Notes under the pieces: model-generated
The model's input: only the letters and a program-made list of their open reading frames with translations
The model's database searches: none
What the model was told of the DNA's origin: nothing
Translations under genes and position numbers: made by a program
Assembly (NCBI RefSeq): GCF_002954445.1
Contig: NZ_MQWA01000001.1
Span: 1,771,781 to 1,835,780 of the forward strand
Direction of reading: 5' to 3'
DNA from: Rubritalea profundi
GTDB lineage: Bacteria > Verrucomicrobiota > Verrucomicrobiia > Verrucomicrobiales > Akkermansiaceae
Length of the DNA: 64,000 nucleotides
In this document: in pieces, positions 1-10,141 of the stretch
How the letters are laid out: every line of letters starts with the position of its first letter
Position numbering within the stretch: position 1 is the stretch's first letter

Positions 1-720
1 TTGGGCCATCGCCTCGGGCACTTCCGAGCTGTATTCGGTGATGGGTCCAAGGGGATCGGTCTTTTGGAGTTCGATTATTTCATCGAGTGGAGTCTGGATC
101 CATGGGTGTCCACCCGCGAGGGCGTGAAAAATGAGCTGACCAATGGCGTAAATCTGCGAGAGTTCGCTGGCAGGTTCGCCCTTGGCTTGTTCCGGAGAAA
201 TGAGGTAGGGGGCTCCCACGTAGTCAGTATTGTCGTGCATCCGTTTGGAGACTTCAGCGAGACCGTAGTCAGTAATGGAGTAAAGTTTCTTGCCACTTGG
301 GCGGGTGATGAGACCGATGTGGTTGGCATCTAAAGCGCCATGGAAGTTTCCTGATGGCTTGGCCGCATCATGGATCTCAAGCATTTGGTAGGCGAGCTCC
401 CAGGCTTCAAACTCGCTCAGTGGACCAGACTCTGCCAAGCGGGTGTTAAGGACTGTACTATCTAGCAATTGACGAATGGTGTAGGGGCCATCGTCGTCTA
501 TACCGTGGGTATAGATAATCGGGAGCCCGGGGTGCGATGCAGTTGCTAGTTCTGCAGATGTAGCGTGGAAGGCTTCTTTCCACTCAGCTTCATTGCTAGA
601 AGTAGGGACGAAATAGCGGAAGATTTGCACTTTCCGCTGAATCAGCGTGTCTTCAGCTTCGTAAATATTACCGAAAGCGAGTTCTTCTATGAGCTGGCCT
701 ACTTGGTAGCGGTCGTCCAT
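1..720 (-). CDS. Protein-kinase-fold protein (probable pseudokinase), C-terminus beyond the window edge
   Basis: The minus-strand frame is open from ATG at 720 to the edge: MDDRYQVGQLIEELAFGNIYEAEDTLIQRKVQIFRYF...FHGALDANHIGL...ITDYGLAE...SPEQAKGEPASELAQIYAIGQLIFHALAGGHPW. Kinase architecture, but HRD is replaced by HGA and the VAIK Lys is missing. Not listed in the ORF track; checked codon by codon for stops. Confidence 0.75.
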   Translation of the reverse strand, partial: MDDRYQVGQLIEELAFGNIYEAEDTLIQRKVQIFRYFVPTSSNEAEWKEAFHATSAELATASHPGLPIIYTHGIDDDGPYTIRQLLDSTVLNTRLAESGPLSEFEAWELAYQMLEIHDAAKPSGNFHGALDANHIGLITRPSGKKLYSITDYGLAEVSKRMHDNTDYVGAPYLISPEQAKGEPASELSQIYAIGQLIFHALAGGHPWIQTPLDEIIELQKTDPLGPITEYSSEVPEAMAQ

Positions 721-966
721 TGTTGTGAGGTTTTTGGGTATTTGGATTGGTGGAGGACAGAGGGAATATAATCCGTTAACATTTAAGTAATAACAAATAA
801 AGATTTATTAGCAACAGTGGTTACTAAATAGCAGTAGGTAGACCTATTGAGGGAATGATGAGTCCATCCAATACCTTAAAACTGGCTAATCTCCAGCAGC
901 CCTTTTCCGTTTAAATGTGGAGTGTGTTGTTGGTGGACGGGCTGGGTCTCAGCGGTCCCAGTTAGA

Positions 967-3795
967 CTAACCAAGCTTTTCCTTCGCAGCAGCGAGGAGG
1001 TCAGCGGCTTTGTCGCGCTGGGGTGCTGCGCCGCGTGCTTGGTCAGGCTTGCCGCCGCCTTTGCCGCCAGCGATTGGGCCGAGCTCTTGGATCAGCTTGC
1101 CAGCCTGGAGACCAGCAGCGATCGAGTCAGGGCCACAGAAAGCACCGAGGTGGAGGCGATTGCCATCATCGACGATGACAAAAGCAGCACCAGAGAATTG
1201 CTTTTTCTTCAGACCGTTGAGTAGCTCTTGCAGCAGGTTGGCTGGTCCTTCGAAGATCTCAGCGATGTTGCCACCGTTTTCGAGAAGTTCTACGAGAGCC
1301 GTGTCAGCCATTGCAGCAGCAGCTCCGGCTTGAGCCTTCTTGAGTTTCTTGTCGGCAGCTGTGACCGTGTCACGCAGGCCTTGGATGTGCTTGAGCGAGT
1401 TGTTGAAGACGGTATTTACTTGGTCGAAAGTACCTTGGGCTAGCATGGCTGCCATGATGCGCGCTTCCTCTGGGTAGTGGACTTCCTCTGCACCTACAGC
1501 TTTGAAGCCAGCATTGATGGTCTCGAGTCTTGCTCTGAGTTCATCTTCTTCCTTCGCATTTTTCTCCGCGACTCCGCGAGCCCAGTCGTAGGCAGCGACT
1601 CCGCAAGCGGCTTCGATTCGGCGTACGCCAGATGCGATGGCTCCTTCGGATTTGATCTTAAAGATGCCGATGTCGGAAGTAGTATCGATGTGGGTTCCTC
1701 CGCAGAGTTCCATGGCGTAGCCGTCGAGCCCTAGCTCGTTGCCGCCGATCTGAACCACGCGTACCATCTCGCCGTACTTGTCGCCGAAGAACTGCATGAT
1801 GTCCTTGCGGTTCTTGACGTCGGCATGTGGGACTTCGTTGTAGAAGACGCCATCGCCAGATTCGATCTTCTCGTTCACCTTGATCTCGATGTCAGCGATC
1901 TGCTGGGCTGTGAGAGCGCCGGATGTGAAGTCGAAGCGGAGGCGGTCAGTGGTGACTAAGGAACCTTGTTGGGTAGCATCAGTAGAAACGACTTCGTGCA
2001 GCGCCCAGTGGAGTAGGTGAGTCGCAGTGTGGTGCGACTCTATTCTACGACGGCGTTTGACGTCGATGGTTAGAGCGACAGTGTCGCCTACAGCAAGAGT
2101 TGCTGATTTTGAAACTTCGTGAGCGACTGCTTGGCCGATTTTCTGGACCGAGGAAACTTCGATTGCTTCACCGAACTCACCATCCTTATAGAATGTTAGA
2201 ATTCCGAGGTCACCGAGCTGGCCACCCATTTCCACGTAGAATGGTGAACGATCGGTGATGACTAACAATGAGTCTCCACTCTCATGAATTTCTAGAATCT
2301 TTGCTTCGCTAGAGTCTTCGTCAAAGCCGGTGAACTCGGTCTCCACATCGGAGGAAATGTCGAGTGCGCGAACGATAGTCTTCTTTTGTGCTGCTTGGGA
2401 AAGTGTCCGCGCTTCGTCCATGCGCTTTTCAAAGCCTTTCTTATCGAGCTCCAGTTTCCGTTCTTGGCAGAGCAGCTCAGTGAGGTCGATCGGGAAGCCG
2501 AAGGTGTCGTAGAGGTCGAAGGCGAAGTCGCCAGTGATCTGACCTTTTTCAGCTTCTTTGTCGAACATACCTAGTCCGCGGTCGAGTGTGCGGTTGAAGG
2601 ATTGTTCTTCGCGGGTGAGTGTCTCTTTGATTGCTTCGCGGCGGGTTCCCATTTCTGGGAAGATGTGCTTCATCTGGTCGACCAATGTGTCGACTAGCTG
2701 GGTGAGAAAGAGCGAGTCACCCGTGAATCCGAGCGTGCGACCGTAGCGGACTGCGCGGCGGAGAATCCGGCGGAGCACGTAGTTGCGGCCGGTGTTACCC
2801 GGCAGGATGCCATCGGCGATCGAGAAGGAAAGTGTGCGGATGTGGTCGGCAATGACGCGGAAGGCGACAGCCTCTTTCATCTCAGCTGAGAGGGTGGATT
2901 TGTCGACTTCGACGGACTCTGGGTAGATGTCCTGGTACTTTTTACCTGAAATTTCTTCGAGCTTGGCGAAGAGTGGAGTGAAGACGTCGGTCGCGTAGTT
3001 AGTTGGCTTTTTTGAGAAGTCCTTGAAGCCATTGGTGCCTTGGTAGATCGAGCAAACGCGCTCGAAGCCCAAGCCAGTGTCGACGTGCTTGGCTGGAAGA
3101 TCGCGGAACGATCCGTCAGCCTCTGCATTGTATTGAATGAAAACCAGGTTCCAGATCTCGATACAGAGGTCGGAGTCCATGTTGACTAGCTTGCCGCCAG
3201 TGTCGCCATTCGGTGTGAGATCGACGTGGAGCTCTGAGCAAGGACCACAGGGGCCAGTCTCACCCATCATCCAGAAATTGTCCGCCTTGTTGCCATCGAC
3301 AACGTGCTTCACAGGATCGAGCCCTTTGGATTTGAAAAGCTTGGCCCATAGGTCGTACGCTTCCTGGTCGAATTCGGACGGGTCGCCGAGCGATTTGTCT
3401 GGACGGTAAACAGATGCGTAAAGGCGTTCGGCCGGGAAGCCCCAGCGCTCGACGATCAGATCCCAACCCCACTGGATTGCTTCAGGTTTGAAGTAATCGC
3501 CAAACGACCAGTTGCCGAGCATCTCGAACATGGTGTGGTGGTAGCTGTCGTAGCCGACATCATCGAGGTCGTTGTGCTTGCCACCAGCTCGGATGCACTT
3601 TTGGGTATCAGCTGCACGTGGTGGGCTGTAAGGAGCTTTCTCAGTGCCGAGGAAGAATGGCACAAACTGGTTCATTCCCGCGTTGGTGAAAAGTAGGCCA
3701 GGGGACTGAGGGAGCAAGGAAGCAGAGGGCACGATGGTGTGCTGGCGTTCCTTGAAGAAGTCGAAGAAAGATTGGCGAATTTCGTTGGCGGTCAT
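967..3795 (-). CDS. alaS: Alanine--tRNA ligase
   Basis: 942 aa; FTNAGMNQFVPFFLG, HHTMFEMLGNWSFGDYFK, HTATHLLHWALHEV, ELCGGTHIDTTSDIG motifs. Confidence 0.98.
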   Translation of the reverse strand: MTANEIRQSFFDFFKERQHTIVPSASLLPQSPGLLFTNAGMNQFVPFFLGTEKAPYSPPRAADTQKCIRAGGKHNDLDDVGYDSYHHTMFEMLGNWSFGDYFKPEAIQWGWDLIVERWGFPAERLYASVYRPDKSLGDPSEFDQEAYDLWAKLFKSKGLDPVKHVVDGNKADNFWMMGETGPCGPCSELHVDLTPNGDTGGKLVNMDSDLCIEIWNLVFIQYNAEADGSFRDLPAKHVDTGLGFERVCSIYQGTNGFKDFSKKPTNYATDVFTPLFAKLEEISGKKYQDIYPESVEVDKSTLSAEMKEAVAFRVIADHIRTLSFSIADGILPGNTGRNYVLRRILRRAVRYGRTLGFTGDSLFLTQLVDTLVDQMKHIFPEMGTRREAIKETLTREEQSFNRTLDRGLGMFDKEAEKGQITGDFAFDLYDTFGFPIDLTELLCQERKLELDKKGFEKRMDEARTLSQAAQKKTIVRALDISSDVETEFTGFDEDSSEAKILEIHESGDSLLVITDRSPFYVEMGGQLGDLGILTFYKDGEFGEAIEVSSVQKIGQAVAHEVSKSATLAVGDTVALTIDVKRRRRIESHHTATHLLHWALHEVVSTDATQQGSLVTTDRLRFDFTSGALTAQQIADIEIKVNEKIESGDGVFYNEVPHADVKNRKDIMQFFGDKYGEMVRVVQIGGNELGLDGYAMELCGGTHIDTTSDIGIFKIKSEGAIASGVRRIEAACGVAAYDWARGVAEKNAKEEDELRARLETINAGFKAVGAEEVHYPEEARIMAAMLAQGTFDQVNTVFNNSLKHIQGLRDTVTAADKKLKKAQAGAAAAMADTALVELLENGGNIAEIFEGPANLLQELLNGLKKKQFSGAAFVIVDDGNRLHLGAFCGPDSIAAGLQAGKLIQELGPIAGGKGGGKPDQARGAAPQRDKAADLLAAAKEKLG

Positions 3796-4221
3796 GGATG
3801 TTGGTGATCCGTTAGTAGTTAATAGAGAATGGGTATGTGCTGCTCTGGTGAGCAGTACGATTGATGGCTGATGGAGTAAGCGCTGAAGGGCTGAGTTTCA
3901 AGGGTTTTGTCGCTGCCGAAGGATTGCAGTGAATTCCTCAACCGTAAAAGATGCGAGAGTTTCGAAAAATCAGCACGAGGAAGTTGTCTAACCGCGAAAA
4001 AGACGAAAGCAAAACCAAACACTCCTAATTCCTAATTGGAGTAAAGCGACTTCTACCACCAATCCACACTAATTTCACGCATAGGATCACCTACGTTTTG
4101 ACCTACTCTTCGGAATTACAAATTGTTCATTGGGGCGCAGGGCATTAGCTATCAATTGTTTCTAACAAGTTTATATAAAGAGTATCGAACAATGTAAGAT
4201 GAGAAACTGATGAAGGGTAAC

Positions 4222-5205
4222 TTACTGTTCCCCCTTTTTCTTTCCATCAATGCTCTTGAAGAGGCTGAAGAGGTCGCTGTCGGTGGTGAAGATGGCGGTG
4301 GTGTCTTTACCGAGGGTGCGCTGGTAGGTCTCGAGTGTTTTGATGAACAGATAGAAGTCAGCGGCCACGGGGCTTGAGCTATAGGCATCTGCGTAGATAC
4401 TAGTCGCTTCAGCATCTGCTTTACCCTGGATTTCGCGTTCTTTGCGGTAAGCCTCTGATTTGATCTGCAATAGGTCGCGATCCTTGCGGCCGATGATTAT
4501 AGCCGCTTCACCCGCACCTTCTGAGCGGAAGCGATCGGCGATTTGCAACCGTTCGGAGGCCATTCGGCTGTAGATTTCGCCGATGACGTCGGATTTGTAA
4601 TTGATGCGTTTGAATCGGACGTCGATGAGTTCAATGCCCCATGCTTGGACTTTGGGTTGAGCGGCGCTGAGGATTTGCTCAGTGAGGACTTTGCGTCCGT
4701 GTTTGATGGCTGGGAGTATTCCGATGTTGGAGTTTGCTGCGATGAGTGACTCGTCGACTGCAGGCTTGCGGTCTTTTTCACTGCGGACGACTTCAATCAG
4801 GTCATTGGCAGCAATGGAGTCTCTTGTGGCGCTGCCGATGATGTCATCGAGTCGTGACAATGCGCTGCGTTCATCACGTAGTTTCTCGTAGTAGGTCTTG
4901 GGGTCAGAGATGCGCCAGCGAGCGAAGGTGTCTACGTTGATGTAAAGTTTGTCGCGAGTCGGCATATCGGTGGCTGGGCCATCCCATTCGAGGATACGCT
5001 TTTCGATGCTGTTGACCTTTTGGATGAATGGAGTCTTCCAGTGGAGGCCGGCTTCGTTTTTTTCAGGATCGGCGTTGATGGCATCACCGACAAACATACC
5101 AAACTGGGTGATGAAGACCTGTTCGGTTTGTTTTACGGTGTAGGCGCTGTTGCTAATGATGATGGAGGCAACCACCAATAGGACGATAGAGAGTATGGAT
5201 TTCAT
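4222..5205 (-). CDS. hflC: HflC protease modulator (SPFH/band 7)
   Basis: TVKQTEQVFITQFG; SPFH domain; adjacent to hflK. Confidence 0.9.
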   Translation of the reverse strand: MKSILSIVLLVVASIIISNSAYTVKQTEQVFITQFGMFVGDAINADPEKNEAGLHWKTPFIQKVNSIEKRILEWDGPATDMPTRDKLYINVDTFARWRISDPKTYYEKLRDERSALSRLDDIIGSATRDSIAANDLIEVVRSEKDRKPAVDESLIAANSNIGILPAIKHGRKVLTEQILSAAQPKVQAWGIELIDVRFKRINYKSDVIGEIYSRMASERLQIADRFRSEGAGEAAIIIGRKDRDLLQIKSEAYRKEREIQGKADAEATSIYADAYSSSPVAADFYLFIKTLETYQRTLGKDTTAIFTTDSDLFSLFKSIDGKKKGEQ

Positions 5206-5226
5206 GGGTGATATAGAGGCTAGAAA

Positions 5227-6186
5227 TTATTTTCCGAGGTTCATGAGTGGAAGAAACTGTTTGGCGTCTTCGTCGAGGATGACTTTTTTGCCTAGCTTCG
5301 GTAGCACTTCGCTCATGGTTTCTAGGTAAAGTCGTTGCTTGGTGATAGCGGGGGCTTTTTCGTATTGAGCGAGGAGGTCGCGGAATCGGGTGACATCGCC
5401 CTCGGCTTCGTTGACACGTTGGAAGGCATAACCTTCAGCACCGGAAATGCGTTGTTGGGCGGTGCCTTTGGCTTTCGGGATGACTCGGTTGTATTCGCCA
5501 TTGGCTTCGTTGATCATCCGTTCCCGTTCTTGCTGGGCTCGGTTGACTTCGCCGAACGATCTCTGGACGGGGCCGGGAGGGTTGACGTTGATCAACTCGA
5601 TGCGCTCTGCTGTGATGCCCATGTTGAGAGTGGCCACAATTTCTGATAAGCGAGAAAGAGACTCGACGCCAATTTCTGTGCGGCCAATGGTCAGAACCTC
5701 ATCCACGGTGCGGTCGCCGATGACTTCACAGACGACGCTTTCCGTTAGGTCGCGCAGGGTTGATCCTGGGTTGCGAAGTTGGAAGAGGTATTGATAGGGG
5801 TCGGTGATGCTGTATTGGAGGATCCACTCGACTTGAGCGGCGTTGAGGTCACCGGTGACCATGTCGCGCTCTTTATCGGGCTCTGTGCCTACTTGATGAG
5901 GATTGGTAACATCTCCTTGTCTGCCAAAGCCAAACTCGAGTTTGAGTTGGCGGTCGATGGGAACGATGGTCGCCTTATCCACGCCGAAGGGGATTTTGAA
6001 CCGAAGCCCGGGATCTTCGATGTGTGTGTATTTGCCAAAGCGTTGGACTACGGCTACTGATTCGGGGCTGACGGTGTAGAATGAGGTGAATATGCCGTAG
6101 AGTACGACTAGGGCAAGTGGCACACCGAGCAGTAAGCGCGGTGAAAATGAGACCGGATGGCCGTCGATGGTGATGACTTTATTCAT
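5227..6186 (-). CDS. hflK: HflK protease modulator (SPFH/band 7)
   Basis: FYTVSPESVAVVQRFGKYTHIEDPGLRFKIPFGVDK; paired with hflC. Confidence 0.9.
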   Translation of the reverse strand: MNKVITIDGHPVSFSPRLLLGVPLALVVLYGIFTSFYTVSPESVAVVQRFGKYTHIEDPGLRFKIPFGVDKATIVPIDRQLKLEFGFGRQGDVTNPHQVGTEPDKERDMVTGDLNAAQVEWILQYSITDPYQYLFQLRNPGSTLRDLTESVVCEVIGDRTVDEVLTIGRTEIGVESLSRLSEIVATLNMGITAERIELINVNPPGPVQRSFGEVNRAQQERERMINEANGEYNRVIPKAKGTAQQRISGAEGYAFQRVNEAEGDVTRFRDLLAQYEKAPAITKQRLYLETMSEVLPKLGKKVILDEDAKQFLPLMNLGK

Positions 6187-6620
6187 TGGAGTTGGCTTCT
6201 TGAGATGGATTTGGTTCAGTTATTGAACTGTTTCGAGCGCGATTTTCCGGATACTAACTCAATCTGCTCCGAATGAAACCTAGAAATATTGTTTATCTTT
6301 GGAATTGACGCTCAGGCTCTGGAAAAGTTGCCGCTGGTCGTTGTGTCGTTAAACTAACAGCGACGATGGAGAGATGAAATTGCTCAAGCCGGGGCGCGAT
6401 CTAGCTAATGTTGGTCGCGAGTGGGACAACCTCACGTGCGGTCTTTGAAGTCGTAGATCCATCTGGAAAACTAAAAATACCTAGTTTTCAGCAGCTGATA
6501 GATATTCTTTAAAAGTAGTATAATTTCAGCGATTTGGCTGAGAATTTACAGAGGATTTACACACGAAGCTGAATCTGTGTGGGAGAATGATGGTGTTAAA
6601 AAATACAAAATCAAACCATC

Positions 6621-7828
6621 ATGAAACCATCAAAATCCAGTAATATCTCCGTTGTTCAAGTCACAAAATCCACTCTCATGCTCTGTGCTCTGGGGTTGTT
6701 GAGTGTGACATCACTGCAATCAAAGGGGGTGGATGCAATTCCTGCTACTAAAAAATCATTGCACCAGCGAAGCGGGCGGCTCAGCCGAAAGTGCAGATAG
6801 CCATTTTACTAGATACTTCTGGGAGCATGGATGGGCTTATCGAGCAGGCGAAGTCGGAGCTCTGGAGTATCGTCAACAGCTTCAATAGCGCGAATAAGGA
6901 TGGAAAGGCTCCTCGGTTAGAGGTGGCGCTCTATGAATATGGCAAGCAGTCACTCAATGCTGAGAGTAATTGGCAGCAATGCATTGTCCCATTTAGCAAT
7001 GATCTAGACTTGATCAGCGAGACGCTTTTCAAGCTAAAGACGAATGGGGGCGACGAGTATTGCGGCGCGGTGATCGAGCGCGCAGTCGCTGACATGAAGT
7101 GGGATGAAGCAGCGGGGACTTATAAAGCCATCTTCATCGCAGGCAATGAGCCATTCACCCAAGGGCCCATCAATGTGACTCAGAGTTGCCAGTCAGCGAA
7201 GAAAAAGGGCATCGTTGTCAATACGATCCACTGTGGAAATCAACAAGTGGGAGTCCAGAGAGGTTGGAATATAGGGCCGGTGGTGGCTGGCGGAAGCCTG
7301 CTCACGATAGATCATAATGCACAGGTCGCTCATATTGATGCACCTCAGGACAAAGTGATCATCCAGCTAAATATCGAACTCAACAAAACCTATGTCCCTT
7401 ACGGGAAATCGGGTGTGAAGAATAAGGTGCGCCAAGAGGTGCAGGACAACAATGCGCTGCAGAAAAAGAGTTCAGGAGCGAATGTGCAACGTGCGATCTG
7501 TAAATCGTCTCACAATTATTCTAATGAGAGCTGGGACCTTGTGGATGCGGCGAAAAAAAAGCAATTTGACTGGGGCTCGGTCGAGAAAAAAGACCTTCCC
7601 AAACCTCTGCAGAAGCTGAGCGATAAAGCGCTCCAAGCCTATGTAGCTAACAATGCGAAAAAACGTACGGAGATTCAATTAAAGATCCAAAATACGAGCC
7701 AACAAAGGCAGAGGTATATCGCAAAAATCAGCCAGGAGAAAAGTGAAAATGGTGCCCAGACGCTCGATAAAGTCGTAATCGAGACAGTGCGTAAACAGGC
7801 CAAAGAACTAGGCTACACCTTCAAGTGA
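6621..7828 (+). pseudogene. Secreted vWA-domain protein with signal peptide and vWA domain in different frames (frameshift at A6 run 6750-6755)
   Basis: Frame of ATG 6621: MKPSKSSNISVVQVTKSTLMLCALGLLSVTSLQSKGVDAIPATKK. The -1 frame then reads IIAPAKRAAQPKVQIAILLDTSGSMDGLIEQ (MIDAS DTSGS). The ORF track shows only 6791..7828 with a GTG start. Confidence 0.7.
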
Positions 7829-7992
7829 TCAAAGAAAAGCAGGGTGCTGCTGACGTTGGACGGTTGTGTTCGGCTATAACGTGGTGTCACGTGGTGAGAC
7901 TTGAGACACCCAGGTCTAGATTGGCAAATCCGAGCTGTGAATCCATGGATGAAATTCTATTAATTTTGTCTAAAAACCACACTGGATGGTAC

Positions 7993-8409
7993 TTAGTGTT
8001 TCTTTCCCCATTTTTTCTTATCAGTTGTCTGGGGGTTCTCCACCGAGCTGAGTACCAGCTCTTTGCCATTTGGGCTGAGGGTGAATACCTTTCTCGTGGT
8101 CGCGTTTTCCTTGTGCAGAGTCACGGCCTCCAGTGCTCATTGGAGCGAGATGAGTCGGCCAGAAAAGCTCTAGGGCTCGGTCGGTAGGGTGAACTCGAAT
8201 GATTGCTCGCCTTGCGCTTGGGCATCCCAATTGCGTTCTTCTATCAGCTCGATGTCCTGGGTGCCACGGCCCTCGGTGAACCAGAAGAGGCGAAGCTCTA
8301 TTTTTTTGGTTGTAGCAGCAGCCGACCAAATGACTTTACCGGAAATGGTGGTCCCCGTTTGGAACTCGGAGCTCGTTTGGTCGAGCTGGATGGAGATGGA
8401 GTCAGTCAT
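7993..8409 (-). pseudogene. Arrestin-like small protein interrupted by in-frame TAG (8170-8172) and TGA (8137-8139)
   Basis: Single frame reads MTDSISIQLDQTSSEFQTGTTISGKVIWSAA...FEFTLPTEP*SFSGRLISLQ*ALEAVTLHKENATTRKVFTLSPNGKELVLSSVENPQTTDKKKWGKKH*. The sequence stays protein-like after both stops. Confidence 0.7.
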
Positions 8410-8413
8410 GTGC

Positions 8414-10126
8414 TTAGTTTTGAGTATCTGTTGGAAGGACGGTTACTTCGTAGTTGTCCTTAATGTCGGGCCAGAAGGAGATTTCACCGCGCACGCGCAG
8501 TGACCACTTGATCGCGTTGTTTGAGCTCTTCCAGCTTGGCATGGTGTCTGAAGGTAAAACGATTTCGGCCTCGCCACGTCTCACCTTTCGCGGGTCTTTG
8601 GTATCGATCAATGCTTGCTCGTAGAAGATGGATGTGTCGGTGACGGTGTCGGTTCCACGGCGGTATCTGGCTTCTTCTTCGCCGACTAGGTAAATGGCGA
8701 AGTGGCTGAGTTTGTGTTCGCCGCTGAGGGTTTTCCACTTCAGCTGTGTGGCTTGTCCCAGTGTGATCTCTGCAGGAGCTAGCGTGAGTATTGGAGCTGC
8801 ATTGAAGCACGCGAGGATGCGGTAAAAGACATGGAGAATCATTCCGATGCCAACGGCCACGAAGGGAGTGAGAAAAAGGGTGAGGAACCAATCTGGCTCA
8901 CCTTTTTGCCATGTTGGGATCAGCTGGCAAAGAAACACCGAGACGATGCCATTCCAAAATGCTGCGATGAAGAGTACTCCGAAGATCCAGCCGATGCGCT
9001 TTCCGCGCGGGCTAAATTCCTTGCGATGACTGGAGCGATACGCCGAGGTATCTGGGCGTGATTTTGACTTGCGTAGTTTGGCTCTCGCGCTGAGTGCTTT
9101 CTTTTTCTTTTTGAGTCCCCAAATGAGGCCGCCGACTCCGACTACTATGAAGGGAAGGGGGAACAGTGAGAAGGCTGCCCACCAGCCCATTTCACGTTCT
9201 AACAAGGCATCGTGTGGGTTGTCTGGATTGACAAAGCAGGTGATCTGTTTGCCTGGTGGGTGGGCCTTTACTTTATCTTGCTTGCCGCCTCTACCGCTTG
9301 AGCTACCACCCATCAGGTCGACGTTGTTGGACTTATAGACTCGCTCACCGTAATTGTATTTATAGAAAATATCAGCGCTGTAGGTGTCGCCATCATCGCC
9401 ATCGTGGGTACGCACTTTACTCCAGACCACTGTGGCGGTTTTAGACTGCCAAGATTGCGCATCGAAGTACTTCGTCCACATAGGGATGACAAAGAAGATC
9501 AGCACAGCAAATCCAGCTAAACCAAATATGCCGAAGAAGGGGATCATAATCAGGTTACCGACTTTTTCTTTTTTCTTGGAAGAGAGCGCCTTGTCCTTCT
9601 TTCGGAAAGATTTGAATCCCATGGTCAACACGCCAAGCCCTATCAATACGAAGAAACCACCAAAGATAGCAAAGCCGATGCCGCTTCAGCTGGAATCGCT
9701 GGTGGGGTAGATCACCGCCTCTGAAGGGTCTTCTGGATTGATGTAGCACTCGGTGATCTCACCTTGGTGCTGGAGGTCTATCAGCTCGGCGAGTTCGTGG
9801 TAGTCGTCCTCGCCCTTTTTGTCCTGCCATATTTTGGTGCCAGTGTGTTCAGAGCCCTCCCAGCGGTAGCTGTATTTGATGACTGGCTGAAAAGCTGGGT
9901 CTAACCCACTATTGGAATTGATTTTAAAGTGCTCCACCTCGCAGGGAGCTGTCGGCCACGAGGATCGTTCAGCATCAGAGAGGCTGGATTTGACCCCAAG
10001 GACCACAAAAATGCTACTGAAAGCGGTCCAAATGAGGCCAAAGATGATCAGAGAAAATTTACCACCCTTGTTGGAACCATGAGCTCCACGGCCTTTGTTG
10101 GAGCTTCGGAATCGGATGGTAGCCAT
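8414..10126 (-). pseudogene. Tandem DUF3592-type membrane protein interrupted by an in-frame TGA (9686-9688)
   Basis: ORFs 9686..10126 and 8414..9646 share one frame (starts differ by 480 nt). The join is ...EAVIYPTSDSS*SGIGFAIFGGFFVLIGLGVLTMGFKSF..., with the TGA just before a TM helix. Both halves have CxxNPxxPxxA motifs. Confidence 0.75.
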
Positions 10127-10141
10127 GCTTTAAAGTGATGT

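Noticed and set aside
1010-3665. Multiple plus- and minus-strand ORFs of 60-107 aa inside alaS
   Set aside because: Shadow ORFs of a clearly coding 942-aa gene; no family resemblance.
7825-8187. 120-aa plus-strand ORF downstream of the vWA gene
   Set aside because: Antisense to the arrestin-like pseudogene, which has much better protein character.
9686-9688. Selenocysteine or a TGA=Trp genetic code
   Set aside because: TAG and TAA interruptions also occur nearby, and no SECIS or Sec genes were seen; nonsense mutation is simpler.
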